DNA from: Mesotaenium endlicherianum
Taxonomy: Eukaryota; Streptophyta; Zygnematophyceae; Zygnematales; Mesotaeniaceae
DNA length: 64,000 nucleotides
Reading direction: 5' to 3'
NCBI GenBank assembly: GCA_009602735.1
Contig: WELA01001807.1
Span: 4,286-68,285, forward strand
The notes below the pieces were generated by a model that saw only the letters and a list, made by a program, of their open reading frames with translations, ran no database searches and had not been told where the DNA came from. Positions within the stretch are counted from its first letter, which is position 1. Every line of letters begins with the position of its first letter. Below, piece after piece: positions 23,049-35,223 of the stretch. A program made the translations under genes and the position numbers.

Positions 23049-26000
23049 AAGATGCAACGTCCTCGACGCATTCTGCAAATAACGTCTCAACTTACTCTTA
23101 CAATGAGTCAAGTTGGCTTCTGGCTCCCAAGTGTTGTCGTCCGCATGGTAGCCTTTCCACTTGACCAGATAATCTTGAACAAGTCGTTGACCTCGCTTGA
23201 CTCGTCGATCGCCGACAATCGCCTCCACTTCACACTCCAATACATCATCGATCTCAATTGGTGGTGGCGGTGTAGGTAGTCGTCCTGGATGTTTTTCAAT
23301 TGAGTCAACGTATGGCCGCAAACAACTGACATGGAACACATCATGGATACGCCAGCCTGAAGGAAGTTCCAACTTGTAGGTCGCTGGATTAACCTGCTTG
23401 AGCACCACAAAGGGACTTGTAAACCGTGCCCGCAGTTTCCTCTTGCCTGTGAAAGGTAGATTCTCTGTTGATAAGAGTACTTTGTCGCCCACGTGAAATG
23501 TCACTTCCCTCCTGTGCTTGTTGGCATACTTGACCTGATCCTCCTGTGCCTTCCGAATGCACGTCTTCGCCGTGTCCCAAGTCTTGGCCATCTGCTCCAT
23601 AAACGCTTGTGTAGTAGGAACCTGACTTTCCTTGGTCTTCTCCAACAAGATGTTCCCTGGATGATATACTTCTCTCCCATAAACCATAGCGAATGGTGAC
23701 TGTTTGGTCGAACTGTTGCAGAAACTCCATCCACCTTGCTTGTCTTGGTGTCAACGTTGGCTGCGTCATGAACTTCTCCAAGCTCTTGTGGTCGGTCTTG
23801 ATGAACACCTTCCGGCCGTCCTCATAACATCGCCAAATTCTCAAAGCCTGGATAATAGCCAACATCTCCCGCTCGGGTGTTGCATAATTTTGCTCCGTAG
23901 GACTCAATTTCCTGCTCTCATATGCCACAGGTTGCAATCCTTTGCCTTGATCCTGGAGAAGAATGGCTCCCACTGCAAAATTTGATGCGTCCGTGATGAT
24001 GGTGAAAGGAAGTTCTGGACTGGCGATTGCCAATACAAGTGCCTGTGTCAACAGCTTCTTAATCTTCTCAAAAGCTTGCTGCTCCTTGTCACCCCATAGC
24101 CACTTCTCCTGCTTCTTCAACATATCCGTGAGCGGTGCACACACCTTGGCAAATCCTTCAATGAAACGTCGATAATAATTCGCCATGTCGAGGAAACTCC
24201 TGAGTTGATGAATATCAGCAGGCACCGGCCAATCTCTGACTGCTTGCACCTTCTTCTGCTCCACCTTGACTTCTTCAGCCCCCACTATGTGCCCAAGAAA
24301 CTCGACTTCCTTGAGACGCAAGTCGCACTTGCTCATCTTCCCATACAGCTTCTGATCTCTCAAGACCTCAAACACCTTCCTCAGATGCTCCACATGCTCT
24401 TCCAAGGTCTTTGAATAGATCAGGATGTCGTCCAAAAATACCACCACAAATTGGTCCAAGTAGGGTCTGAAGATACTATTCATGAGTCCCATGAATGTAG
24501 CGGGTGCATTAGTCAACCCAAAAGGCATGACTGTGAACTCGAACAAACCATAGCGAGTCCTGAAAGCAGTCTTCTGAACGTCTCCTTCCGCATTCCGTAC
24601 CTGGTGATAGCCACTTCTCAAATCGATCTTCGAGAAATACTTCGCCCCGACAAGCCTGTCAATTAACTCGTCCACACGTGGAAGTGGGTACCTGTTCTTG
24701 ATGGTGACCTTGTTCAGCGCCCGGTAGTCGACACACATCCTCATAGTCCCATCCTTCTTCTTCACAAACAAGACTGGCGCTGCAAATGGAGACTCGCTGG
24801 GTCAGATGATCCCCTTCTCCAATAACTCTGTCAGCTGCTTCTTCAACTCATCCAACTCCGCAAACGATTGACGATAGGCGGGTCTCACTGGTGGCTTGCT
24901 CCCTGGTTCCAACTCGATCTTGTGCTCCATAGCTCTCTGTAAAGGTAATTCTGCAGGTAGCTCCTCAAGAAAAACGCACTTGAACTCCTCCAACAGCGCC
25001 TTAATCTGGACAGGCATCTCAGCAGGCTTCTTCGCTTGAGAAGTTGGGCTCTGCTCCTTTTGAGCAAGGGGATCAGACACCACTACTTGCTCCTCCGACG
25101 ATGTACATTCGCCCAGGCTTATAGAATTCACGCTTGCTTCTTCTGATGACCTGGCCAAGGCCACCAAAACAAGGTACATCTCCTTCACCTGATTCGCCCT
25201 GCATAGCTTCTTAACTTGCAGGCTCGACAGAAAACAGTTACTTGTGGTCGTATCTACCTCCACCTGTTTCGCTGTCTCCATCACGCCCTTGGACCTTCAC
25301 TTGTCCTGTGCTCCAGTGCACTTGGGGGTTGGCTTTTCTTAGCCATGGTCGGCCCAATATCACCTCATGGTGACCCACCTCTGCCTGCTCCATAACTTCC
25401 TTACTTCGGTGCCCCGCTACTTCCACGTTAAAAGCTTCCGTAGGTGCACCACCCTTGAGTCTCTGCCCATTCGCCAAAACTGCCTCCTTAGGCTCATAAT
25501 GCTTCTGCACAGGGATTCGCCACTCTTTCACCAGCTTCTTGTGCATAAAGGTTGCACTTGCGCCACTGTCGACCATACACTTTGCCTTGTTGCTGTCGAC
25601 TACTCCTTCCACGATGATAGGCTTGTCAACGTCCCGTCTTCTCGGCAGGCTGCTGGGGATAACCTCCTTGTGAGTTCTTGTCTTGACGCCAGTAGACACC
25701 CCAGAACGACTTATTGGCGTCCTCCTTTTTCCTGCTGTTGAGGTTGCTTCGCCTTCACATGACAGTCTCGAGCCAGATGTCCAAGCTTGCCGCAATTATA
25801 GCAGGGTCCTCTCGGCTTGTAATTCTGTTGCCTGCGCTGGTTCTGGACAAGTCCGGACTCCATAGGTACTGGACCTTGAACACTCGTGCTTGGCGCTTGG
25901 GATCCAAAGTGTCGATATCCTCCAAAGTTGTGGCTGCCCCACTGCCTCTGACTATACTTCACAGCGTTGACCCTTGTCGCCAATGCCATCATTTTTTCAA

Positions 26001-26767
26001 GACTGGTAGGGTCCTTGTGCGCCACTTCCATCGCCACAGGTGGCTTGAGTCCCCTCTTGAACTTGTCCATCATCTCCGACTCGTGCATGGATGGACATTG
26101 AAGCACCAGCTCGTTGAAGCGCGATACATACTCCTGAACGCTTCCTCGCTGACGAAGGCGCACCAATAGATCTCGAGCGGTAGCCTCGGGTGCAATAGGT
26201 TCAAGCCTTCAAATAGCTGATCGACAGTAGCTGGAACTCCAGACAGGTGCTCTTTCTGTTCATACCAAGCTCCAGCACTCTTCTGCAGCAAGGTTATGAC
26301 AAAGGCGACTTGCCTGTCAGGCGTAAGCGCAGAATTCTCCATAAACTTCTTCACTCCAAAAATCAGCTGATGAACAGGCGGCGATCCACGCTCTCCAGTA
26401 TAAACTTCAGGCTTAGGCGCACGCACTCCCGATGCCGGTGGAATAACTGGTTGCACTACAGGATTAACATGAATTGGTGGCACAATAGGTGCAAGTGCCG
26501 AACTCGTTGAAACGACGTTCCCCAAAACAACTCGCACCACTCCCTCCACCTCCGTGCGCATATTTGGTTGAAATTGGGCGTAGACTTCTCCTCCAATTGC
26601 ATTTTTCATTTGCCTTAGCATCGCCGGCATCTCTTGTTGCTCTCTGATCATTGTTGGTGCTGCCTGCTGCCTCGCGCGCTCAACATGCTCAACATGTTCG
26701 CCTCCTCCAGCTGCCGGCTGCAACTGCATAATATAATATGCAAAACTAGCCCAGCTCCAATATCGGA
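23049..26767 (-). pseudogene. gag-pol interior of element B
   Basis: Gag about 26750-25720 with zinc knuckle CYNCGKLGHLARDC; protease about 25630-25540 (MVDSGASATFMHKKL); reverse transcriptase about 24960-24150 ([33 protein letters not shown]); RNase H about 24040-23740; integrase C-terminal part and chromodomain about 23690-23070 (YLVKWKGYHADDNTWEPEAN). Close to element A in sequence. Confidence 0.9.
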
Positions 26768-27522
26768 TGAAAGGGGCAGAGTGCCCTAGTGGAAGCATAG
26801 TAACCCACGAGAAAAGGAACCAGTTGCAATCATACTAAAGAGTGCAGCGGCATATCACTAAGAAAGCTTAGGAAAGATACTCAACGTTTTGAGTGGCAAG
26901 AAAGTGCTCACAAATGATGTAGGATGAAAGGCCTTGTCATTACAAACCCGTAGAAATTTACAGAAGTGAAAACTGATAAGAAACAAAGAAGTTATGACTA
27001 TTTATAGTTTTATACGACGACCGCTCGCCCCTAGGCGGGAGGGCCGCTTAGCAACGGATTTCCCCAAGTGTTTGTCAAATTGACCCTTCCAGAACATTTG
27101 TGAGAAAGCCAGATCAGTCTCATCTGACGTGTCGAGCCGATTTGACGTCCACATGCATGCATCGAAATATCTAGAATATACTATCTTAGACGCGCTAGGC
27201 TAAATCGAAACTTCTAGGTAAATCGACCTAGTCGACACTCCGCGTCAGCCGAACTTACGTGAAGGTTCAAATTCACTCTAACGGCCCAGATCGCTCGAAG
27301 TTGTCGGTCAATCCGACGGTTGCGCTCACCGCAAATTAAGGACAGTCGTCAACCGACCTCAAAACTTATTAAACTTCGAAAATCCATAACTCTCTCAATA
27401 CTTGACCAAATTCATTGAACTTTATATCAAAATGACCACAAAAATGCACTTTGCACTACTATACAATCAAAACATACTGTCATGAAACTCAAAAATGCAC
27501 TTTCTAAACCTATGACCTTACA
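26768..27522 (-). repeat. 5' LTR of element B (LTR-A)
   Basis: 755 bp; the plus strand reads tgaaaggggcagagtgcc to cctatgaccttaca. The primer site follows on its interior (left) side. Confidence 0.92.
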
Positions 27523-28018
27523 ACCTTGGCCTCCCTGACCGTATATCCTACCATCCTGGCATAGGCCTGGTATAGGAGGATCCCTGTGCATGTCAAAGTT
27601 TGGGGATGTCTCCCCCTCCCGCTGTAGAATGTCATTCTGTGACTCACTTTGACTTCTTTGGGCATACTTGAAGGCCTCCTCCAAAAGATTAAAGCCCTTG
27701 CCGATTACTGTGTAGCGGTAGCTCTTGACTCTCCTCTGTTCCTCCTTAGCTTGCTGCTTCCGCCTCTCCTCAGCTAGCCTGTCTTCTTCTGCCTTCTTGG
27801 CTTCTTCTGCAGCCTTTTTGTCATGTTCTTCTTACCTTAGCCTGGCTTATTTGTCCTCATCCTTCTTCTTTTGAGCCTCACGTTACAATCGGATTCGCTT
27901 TGATTCCCGAGATGAGATGGAGGATGATTCGATGTCGCTATGGAACTGCAAGTATTCCGACTGGGCTTCGTCAGCTCATCTGTTCCTCTTGACTTCAGAC
28001 TTTTGGGTGACCATCCTG
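27523..28018 (-). pseudogene. Accessory ORF start in C2
   Basis: Same charged N-terminal layout as in C1 (18574) and D (62090), with the conserved block around YRYTVIGKGFNLLEEAFKYA. Cut off by the element B boundary. Confidence 0.65.
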
Positions 28019-28379
28019 CTCAAACATAACACAATTGAGTTAGTGTAGTCATTATCTCTGCAACAACACCGAGTACTTTGATAGATAAGAACGTAGTAGT
28101 GGAAGTTAATGGGTGTGAGTAAGTGAGTAGAGAAGTGTGCTAAAGAGGAAAGTGAGTGTGAGCGCAGTTTTAGTGTGGAAATTAGTTATGTTAAGGAGAT
28201 TTGCTGATTCCCAAGATGTTATCACACTCCCTCCAACTTAAATTTAAGGTGAGTTGCTTGTCACAACTGTCACTTCGTGTCACTTACTATCACTAATTGT
28301 CATTGACTATCACCTTCCCCTCCAACTTAAATGAAGACTGGAACGCTTGTCACTTTCTCATGTCAACTGAAATAACAGT

Positions 28380-31300
28380 TGAGGGGGTTTCCCAGCTTCT
28401 TGAAGGTAGAAACATTTCAACGCCCTTTTGGCATTGGTCAAATGGTCCTTAAATTCACAGGTGTCCCCAGCTGCATCGTAATCCTTCCATCCGTCCAGAC
28501 GCTTCATGACATATTTGGACGATCGACAGACAGAGCGTACTTCCAAAATCTCATCCACCTCATACTCCTCAGGGTCACTATCCCTGACAGCCGGGACAGG
28601 TCCCGGTTGGACAAGTAATCGACCTGTGAACAGTGTGTCACCCTTAATGTATGGTTCCAGGATAGAAACATTAAAGACTGGTTGACCCTTATATTCAACT
28701 GACATATTCAATTTGTAAGCATTCTGACCGACTTGGCGGACTAACAAATATGGACCGACCCAAACGGGACCAAGCTTTTTCTTGACCACACCGGGCAGGT
28801 ACAGGTGTTGAGAATGCAGTTTGACCAAATTGCCCTTAGAGAATGTCAGTTCTCGACGGTGTTGATTGGCATATTTTTGTTGGTTTTCTTGGACTTTGTG
28901 CAGGTTCTGTTGGACTTCTGACAGAGTGTCAGCAAAATCTTGAGTTAACTGGAGAGACATCGGGTTGTCAATCCCCTCGGGATGAGTCAAGGACTCCCTT
29001 AGCACATCTAAAGAAGACTTAGGGACTCTACCTAGATTGACTTCAAAGGGAGTCTTTCCCGTTGACGCATATACCGAACTATTGACTGCAAATTGGATTT
29101 AAGGCAACAGGTCATTCCAATTATCTTGTTGTTTAATAATGTAAGCCTTCAGCGCTTCTCGAAGAACTCGGTTAATTCTTTCAATCTGACTATCAGTCTG
29201 AGGGTCGTTTGCTGTGCTGAGCAGCTGTTTGACTCCCATTAACTGTGCTCTCTAGAACTTAGAGGTAACTTTTGAGAATATATTTTAGAAAACATTGGAG
29301 GGTAGCCCATGTTGGCATACTACATGGTTGTAGTTATGTCTCGCAGTTTTGAGTGCAGTCACCTTGAAAGTGTTGGGGATGAGAATGACCATGTTTGTCA
29401 ATTTCTCCACTACTACCAATACAGAACCATGCCCATTGGCAGTTCTTGGTAGTGTTGTCACCCAATCCATAGATATTGTTTCCCACTTTCCAGTTGGAAT
29501 AGGTAGTGGTTGTAATAGTCCTTCGGGTGGTGTGTGCCTAGACTTATTTTTCTGACACTGATCACAGGAGTTGACATATTTTAAGACCTCCCGAGGCAAC
29601 CCTTCCCAGAGGTAATACTTTGCCAATTTGCCAACAATTTTGGCCTGCTCCAAATGTCCGCCTAATAAACTGTCATGTGCTTGACTCAATAAGAGTCACC
29701 TTATCTCCAAGTTATAAGGAATGACCAGCTTCAGCCTGCCTGAAGTAGTTTCAGTTACCTAGACCCCTCCCTTTAGCTTATACCCGAGTGCAGTAGCAGG
29801 ACACACACCATCAGTGGGGCTAGGCCAAATGTTGGGTCAGAAAGGTAGGCTTTCCTAAGTTGTTCAAGAAAGGTCTTTTTCACCATTAGTGAAGTGAGTG
29901 TACTAGAACTTTATCTACCGTATGCTGACTAAAGTTTTTTTTTCTGCAAGTCGGGTCTTCTAGAGAGTGCATCAGCAGGATTCAACTTTCCTTGGTTTGT
30001 AGTCAATCTGGACTTGGAACTGCTCCAGCATCTGGCTCCAGCGGTTCTCTCTCCTCAACAGCTTGGACTTCTTCTGAAAGTGAGTTAGAGCTAGATGATA
30101 TGTAATCACCTTAACAGCTTCACCATGTAAGTATGTTCTCCACTGTTTGAGAACATGAATGATAGCCAGCAGCTCTGTATCATGCACTGAATAATTAATC
30201 TCAGTTGGATTGAATTTCATAGACTCGTACAGCACAGGGAGTCAATCCTGCTTTATCATACCATTTTTTGCGATTTTGTCAGCAAGCTGCAACAAAATAG
30301 CACCCATGGCAAAGTCAGAAGCATCGGTAACCATTTGCACAGGTTTGCTGGGGTCATACACAGCCAGGACTGTGGCAAAACAGAGAGCATCCTTAAGGGT
30401 CTCCAAGGCAGCTTGCTGCTCTTACCCCCACACATACCCTATGTCCTTCTTAGTAAGGTCAGTTAGTTTAATGACCTTAGTGGAATAATTCTCAATAAAT
30501 CTCCTATAGTAGTTAGCCAACCTGAGGAAGGATCTAACTTTTGAGACAGACTGTGGTCTTGGCCAGTCCCTTATGGTTTGGACTTCCTTAGAATCCACAT
30601 TGATGCCTTCTGTACTGACAACGTGTCCTAAGAAGTCAATGCTCTCCTTAAAGAAATCACACTTGCTCATCTTGGCATATAGTCGAGTCTTTCTTAGAGT
30701 GTCCGTTATTGTCTTCAAGTGCTCAGCAAGCTCAGTTTCATTTTTAGAGAAAATTAAAATTTCATCCTAAAAGACTTGCACAAACTTATCCAAGTAAGAC
30801 CTGGACATGTCATTTATAGCACCCATGAAGGTTGCAGGAGCATTAGTCAGTCCAAACGGCATCACATTTAACTCTTAGTGTCCATAACGTGTGCGGAAAG
30901 CAGTCTTGTGTTCATCTCCCTCAGTAATTCTGATTTGATGATAACCACTCTTGACATCTATCTTACTGAACACTTTAGCACCAGATAGGGTATCAAGCAA
31001 GTCCTTGCTTCTGGGTAAAGCATACTTGTTCTAACTGTGATCACGGTAAGAGTTGTGAAATCCACACACATTCGCATATTGCTATCCTTCCTCTTAACAA
31101 ATAGGATGGGTGCGCCATAAGGTGATTTACGGGGAGAAATATAACGATTTTTCTCCAGCTCTGCAATTTGTGTTTTTAACTCTTCACTCTCCACATAAGA
31201 CAAGCCATATGTGCGTTGCCAAGGTGGTTGACACCCAGGTAATAGAACAATCTTCTGATTTACTTCCCTTTTAGGGGGCAATAATGGAGGCATGTTAAAA

Positions 31301-33590
31301 ACATCAGTATATTGAGCAACAATTTTTGCAACAGTAGGGTGCTCCGGTGGGCTCACCTTTTTCTCCACCATTTCTTCGAGACACCTCTTTGAGCAATAAA
31401 CAGAACATTTTGTCTTTATTCTGATCAACTTTGGATGAACTCCATTGCATTCAGCAATTTGCATCCTCCTGGAAGCCTCTTCGTTTCGTTCATTTGCCAT
31501 CCATACAGGACAAGAGAAGGAGCACTGGTGGGTGCCAAGTTAGTCTGCCTATCACTGGCTCCTCTCACTTTAACCGTACCTCTGCTCCAACACACTTCAG
31601 CTTGATGTCTTTTAAGCCAGGACCTTCCTGGCACGATATCATAAAAGCGAGTGTCGAGTACCTCAAATGTAAACGTTACTGCGATGCCAAAACCCAATTG
31701 CACCTCAATAGGCTTGGTTATAACTCTACCCGGGATACTTGAGGCATACCCAAGAGATATTTTTCTATTCCCTTGGGTGACAGTAGGCAACCTTAGCTGT
31801 TAAAGTAAGTCCTTATGGATAAAAGTATGTGACGTCCCTCCGTCAACAAATGCCCTCACCTTCTTGCCTGCAATTATACAATGCAGTAGGATAGGGTGGA
31901 CTGACTTTTCCTGACCTTCGCATTGTTCTACTGACTTAGCAAAGAAATGTTGGACATCAGGTGGAACAAGATCGTCCAGAGTGTGCAGTCTCTGAGATCT
32001 ATACTGCTAATGGTCTCTTGTATCTGTTTGTCTGGCATGCATATTGAATCCAGTTCAGCTGGACCCATAATACCTGCTACGAGGGCAGCTAGTGACGACT
32101 TACTATCTCTAGCATCCACACAGTCTGTAGATTGGATTATTGATTGTTGCTGTCTTTTAAACGCTCATCCTTTCTCACGACCTTTGGAAGGTGCTTTCTA
32201 GGACACTGCTCTGTGTAGTAGCCCAACGCCTGGCAATGGTAGCAGACAGAGTGTGCTGAGGTTGGTCTCGGCTTAGTCCTACCACCACCTCTTCCATAAC
32301 CACCTCGAGAATAACCACCTCTCCCTCTAGACTGCATAGCATTATACTCATACTCATCACTCTGATCGTCCTCAGCCTGATCTCCTTCAATTGCATAGTA
32401 GGCACCACGAGGCATTTTGACAATCTTAGACACCAAAGCATTACTCCGGCGCTTGTGATTGAATTGTTGCAGATCCCGGGCATCCGCATCCTGGATCAAG
32501 TCAGCCAATTTCTTATATTTGTTTTTCAGCTAAATGACCTGAGACCTCAGACTTCAAGCCATACCTGAATTATCGGCTGCTTCATTATGTTCTCCTGGAG
32601 CTTTTGAGCTTTTCAGCAACCAAAGTGGTCAACTTTAGTGTCAAGGAGATCATCGCATAGATAGCTTTCTCCTGCGAATTTATCACATCAAATTTCTCAT
32701 GCAGCTTCTCAACAAACTCTACCCAAGTGAAGTCACCGAGTTGTTGAGCCTTACGCTCTTCTTTCCAATACCGCCACCAGTTTGCTGCACTGCCTTTCAG
32801 TAGAGCACCAGTGTGCCTGAGCACCAGTGTGCCTGACTTTCTCATAGTCCTGCAGTTTTAGGTAGTTCTCCAGCCACTGCTCAACATCAGCGAGAAACTT
32901 AATCAGGTAGTACTTTTGTTTACCTCGAAGTCATAGTCCTGAGGAGGTTTTGGCTTAGGCTTACTTGGCCCTCTGCCACCACCACCAGTGGTTTGAGAAC
33001 CCAGTGGTCTCTGTCACGCAGCAATGCCATCATGATCCTTTTGTCCTCCTGTTGGGACTGATGCATGCTCGCCATTTGCGATTGCATCTAAACAAATAAG
33101 GCATCCAGATCAAAATTCTGAGGTGGTAGCCCAGCAAACGCAGCAGCAGCAACATTTGCTCAGTTAGGAGGAGCTTCGGCATTCCCGATTGCTGCCGCTC
33201 CGACTATGCCTGTTGCGCTCAGTTGTCTGCGATTTTGATGGAGAGGTATGACAGTAGGCGCAGCAGGAGGTTGGTTTTGGAGATTGGCCCTTTCTGCCAT
33301 CTGCTCTTCCACCGTCCTTTCGTCAGGGGCCCTCCTGTTCATTGCCTCTTTCTACCTCCTTGGCTAAGCGCTCATCCTCAACAAGCTGAGCTGCTATCGC
33401 AGCAAGAGCTGCTGCCTCCTCTGCAGCTTCTTTGGCTCCTGCATCATGCAACGTTTCTAAGTAGGTACGGGGTCCAAAGACGCGGCTTTCGTCTTGCCCT
33501 TCCTCAATGTTATCATTGTCCTCACCCTCCATTTCACAAGAGTTGCTACCTTGAGACCTAGTCCTTACCATACAAGACAACTGTGATAAC
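28380..33590 (-). pseudogene. gag-pol interior of C2
   Basis: Gag about 33580-32130 (MVRTRSQGSNSCEMEGEDND; GSAANWWRYWKEERKAQQLG; knuckle-like CYHCQALGYYTEQC); protease about 31900-31420; reverse transcriptase about 31230-30570; RNase H about 30440-29970 ([15 protein letters not shown]); integrase about 29690-28700 (CDQCQKNKSRHTPPEGLLQP); chromodomain about 28600-28390. Part of a fossil. Confidence 0.85.
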
Positions 33591-33605
33591 CAGCTCCAAT
33601 ACCAT

Positions 33606-34323
33606 TGAAATGAATCGACTTACCAATAGGCGATTAACAAATTAAAAAAAAATCTCTATATCAGCAAGCAATCTTTATAATATTTTCTGTTAACTTATTT
33701 AACAACAAGGACATTATACTAGCGGTATACAATACTCATAAGTCAAATGCAAGTAAACGAGTATGAATAATGCAATCGGTAAACTCATACATAAGCAAGG
33801 TTAGAAGACAGTTCGCATCAATGGCTTCTCGCCTTGGACTCACATATCCTTCAGTAAGCGGTACAAGAGAGTTGGCCTTGTTTCCGAATGCCAAACTTGA
33901 GGGCCATACCTAGCATATGTACATGGAATGAGTTTACTATTCAACGGCAAATGCGATGGCACCGCCTACCCGAGTGGTAACCACATCGGTAGGACCTCGG
34001 CTAACCAAATCCACAGCCATCTCCCATCATCCCGGATCGCCATCCACCTTCAGAGTGTCATCTGGCCACTCCTCTAGCATACAACACTTAGATGTATGAT
34101 TGGGCAGTTCACTACTACCGAGTACGCCAGTCAGCTGATTGTCAAAGAATGTGTCAACAAGCTGACCTAAGTTGACTCAGCCTGCTGCTGTAGGCTGAGT
34201 CATTAAATTGAACATTACTAAATTCCAGCAGATTTAATGTTAACCAAAGTTCAACAAGTTGAATTTGTTAAACTATTATGTTTAAATGAATATTATATCT
34301 ATCCAATACACTGATTCATTACA
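33606..34323 (-). repeat. 5' LTR of C2 (LTR-C)
   Basis: 718 bp; minus-strand TGTAATGAATCAGTGTATTG to GATTCATTTCA. The primer site, tggtattggagctgg on the minus strand, lies just to its left. Confidence 0.9.
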
Positions 34324-34473
34324 CAAATATAGCTGCTCGTACATGGTCGTTGAAATTGGCCACATGTACACTTCACTTTTTTGCTTAAAAAAGATTGTCA
34401 AAAGACATTCGTGTGGAGATTGTTCGCACGACTTATAAGTTAGATAACTTAATGTGCCCGATGACACTCGCAG

Positions 34474-35223
34474 TGTAAGGTCATAAATATATAAAGTGCA
34501 TTTTTGAGTTCCTTAAGATTAAGTTTGAAATGCATAGAGATATAGAGTGCAGTTTTGTGGTTATGTTGATATAAAGTTCATCGAATTTGGTTAAGTATTG
34601 AGAGAGTTATGGATTTCCAAAATTAGGTTTGAGGTTGGTTGACGACTGTTCTTAATTCGCGGTGAGCGCAACCGTCGGATTGACCAACATCGTCGAGCGA
34701 TCTAGGCTGTTAGAGTGATTTTGAACCTTCACGTAATTTCGGCTGACGCGGAGTGCCGACCAGGTCGATTTACCTAGAAGTTTCGGATTAGCCTAGCGCG
34801 TCTAAGTTAGTATATTCTAGATGTTTCGATGCATGCATGTGGATGTCAAATCGGCCCGACACGTCGGATGATGTTGTTCTGGCCTTCTCAAGAATATTAT
34901 AGAAGGGACAATTTGACGAACACTTAGCAAATTCCGTTGCTAAGCGGCCCTCCCGCCTAGGGACGAGTGGTCGTCGTAGAAAAATATAAATAGGCATAAC
35001 TTCTCTGTTTCTCATCAATTTTCACTTTTGTAAATTTCTACGAGTTTTTTATGACAAGGACTTCTATAATACATCATTTGGGAGCACTTTCTTGCCACTC
35101 ACAATGTTGAGTAATTTTCCTAAGCATTCTTAGTGGTATGTTGCTGCACTCCCGAGTATGATTGCAACTACTTATTTTCCTCGTGAGTCACTACGCTTCC
35201 ACTAGGGCCCTCTGCCCCTTTCA
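34474..35223 (+). mobile_element. Solo LTR, family A
   Basis: 750 bp, TGTAAGGTCATAAA to CTGCCCCTTTCA with no interior. Perfect five-base target duplication cgcag at 34469-34473 and 35224-35228, so it arose by LTR-LTR recombination of a full element at this site. Confidence 0.93.

Larger units (their letters stand above)
22283..27522 (-). mobile_element. Ty3/Gypsy chromovirus, family A (element B), broken
   Basis: Minus-strand fossil of about 5.2 kb, shorter than element A, with both LTRs, primer site, polypurine tract, gag, protease, reverse transcriptase, RNase H and chromodomain. It has only a few breaks. Its flanks do not match (cttgg at 22278-22282, acctt at 27523-27527) and belong to different parts of two family-C elements. 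Confidence 0.92.
27523..34323 (-). mobile_element. Ty3/Gypsy family C, partial element C2 (5' part), broken
   Basis: Minus-strand fossil with, from right to left, 5' LTR, primer site, gag, protease, reverse transcriptase, RNase H, integrase, chromodomain, TGTCAC-rich spacer and the start of the accessory ORF. It stops where element B begins at 27522; no 3' LTR is present. More than ten breaks. The outer flank is caaat (34324-34328), unlike C1's gaatg. Confidence 0.88.

Noticed and set aside
16015-34323. One family-C element with element B simply nested in it
   Set aside because: The sequence right of B does not continue what is left of B; it restarts in the accessory ORF. Neither B nor the outer LTRs have matching target duplications.
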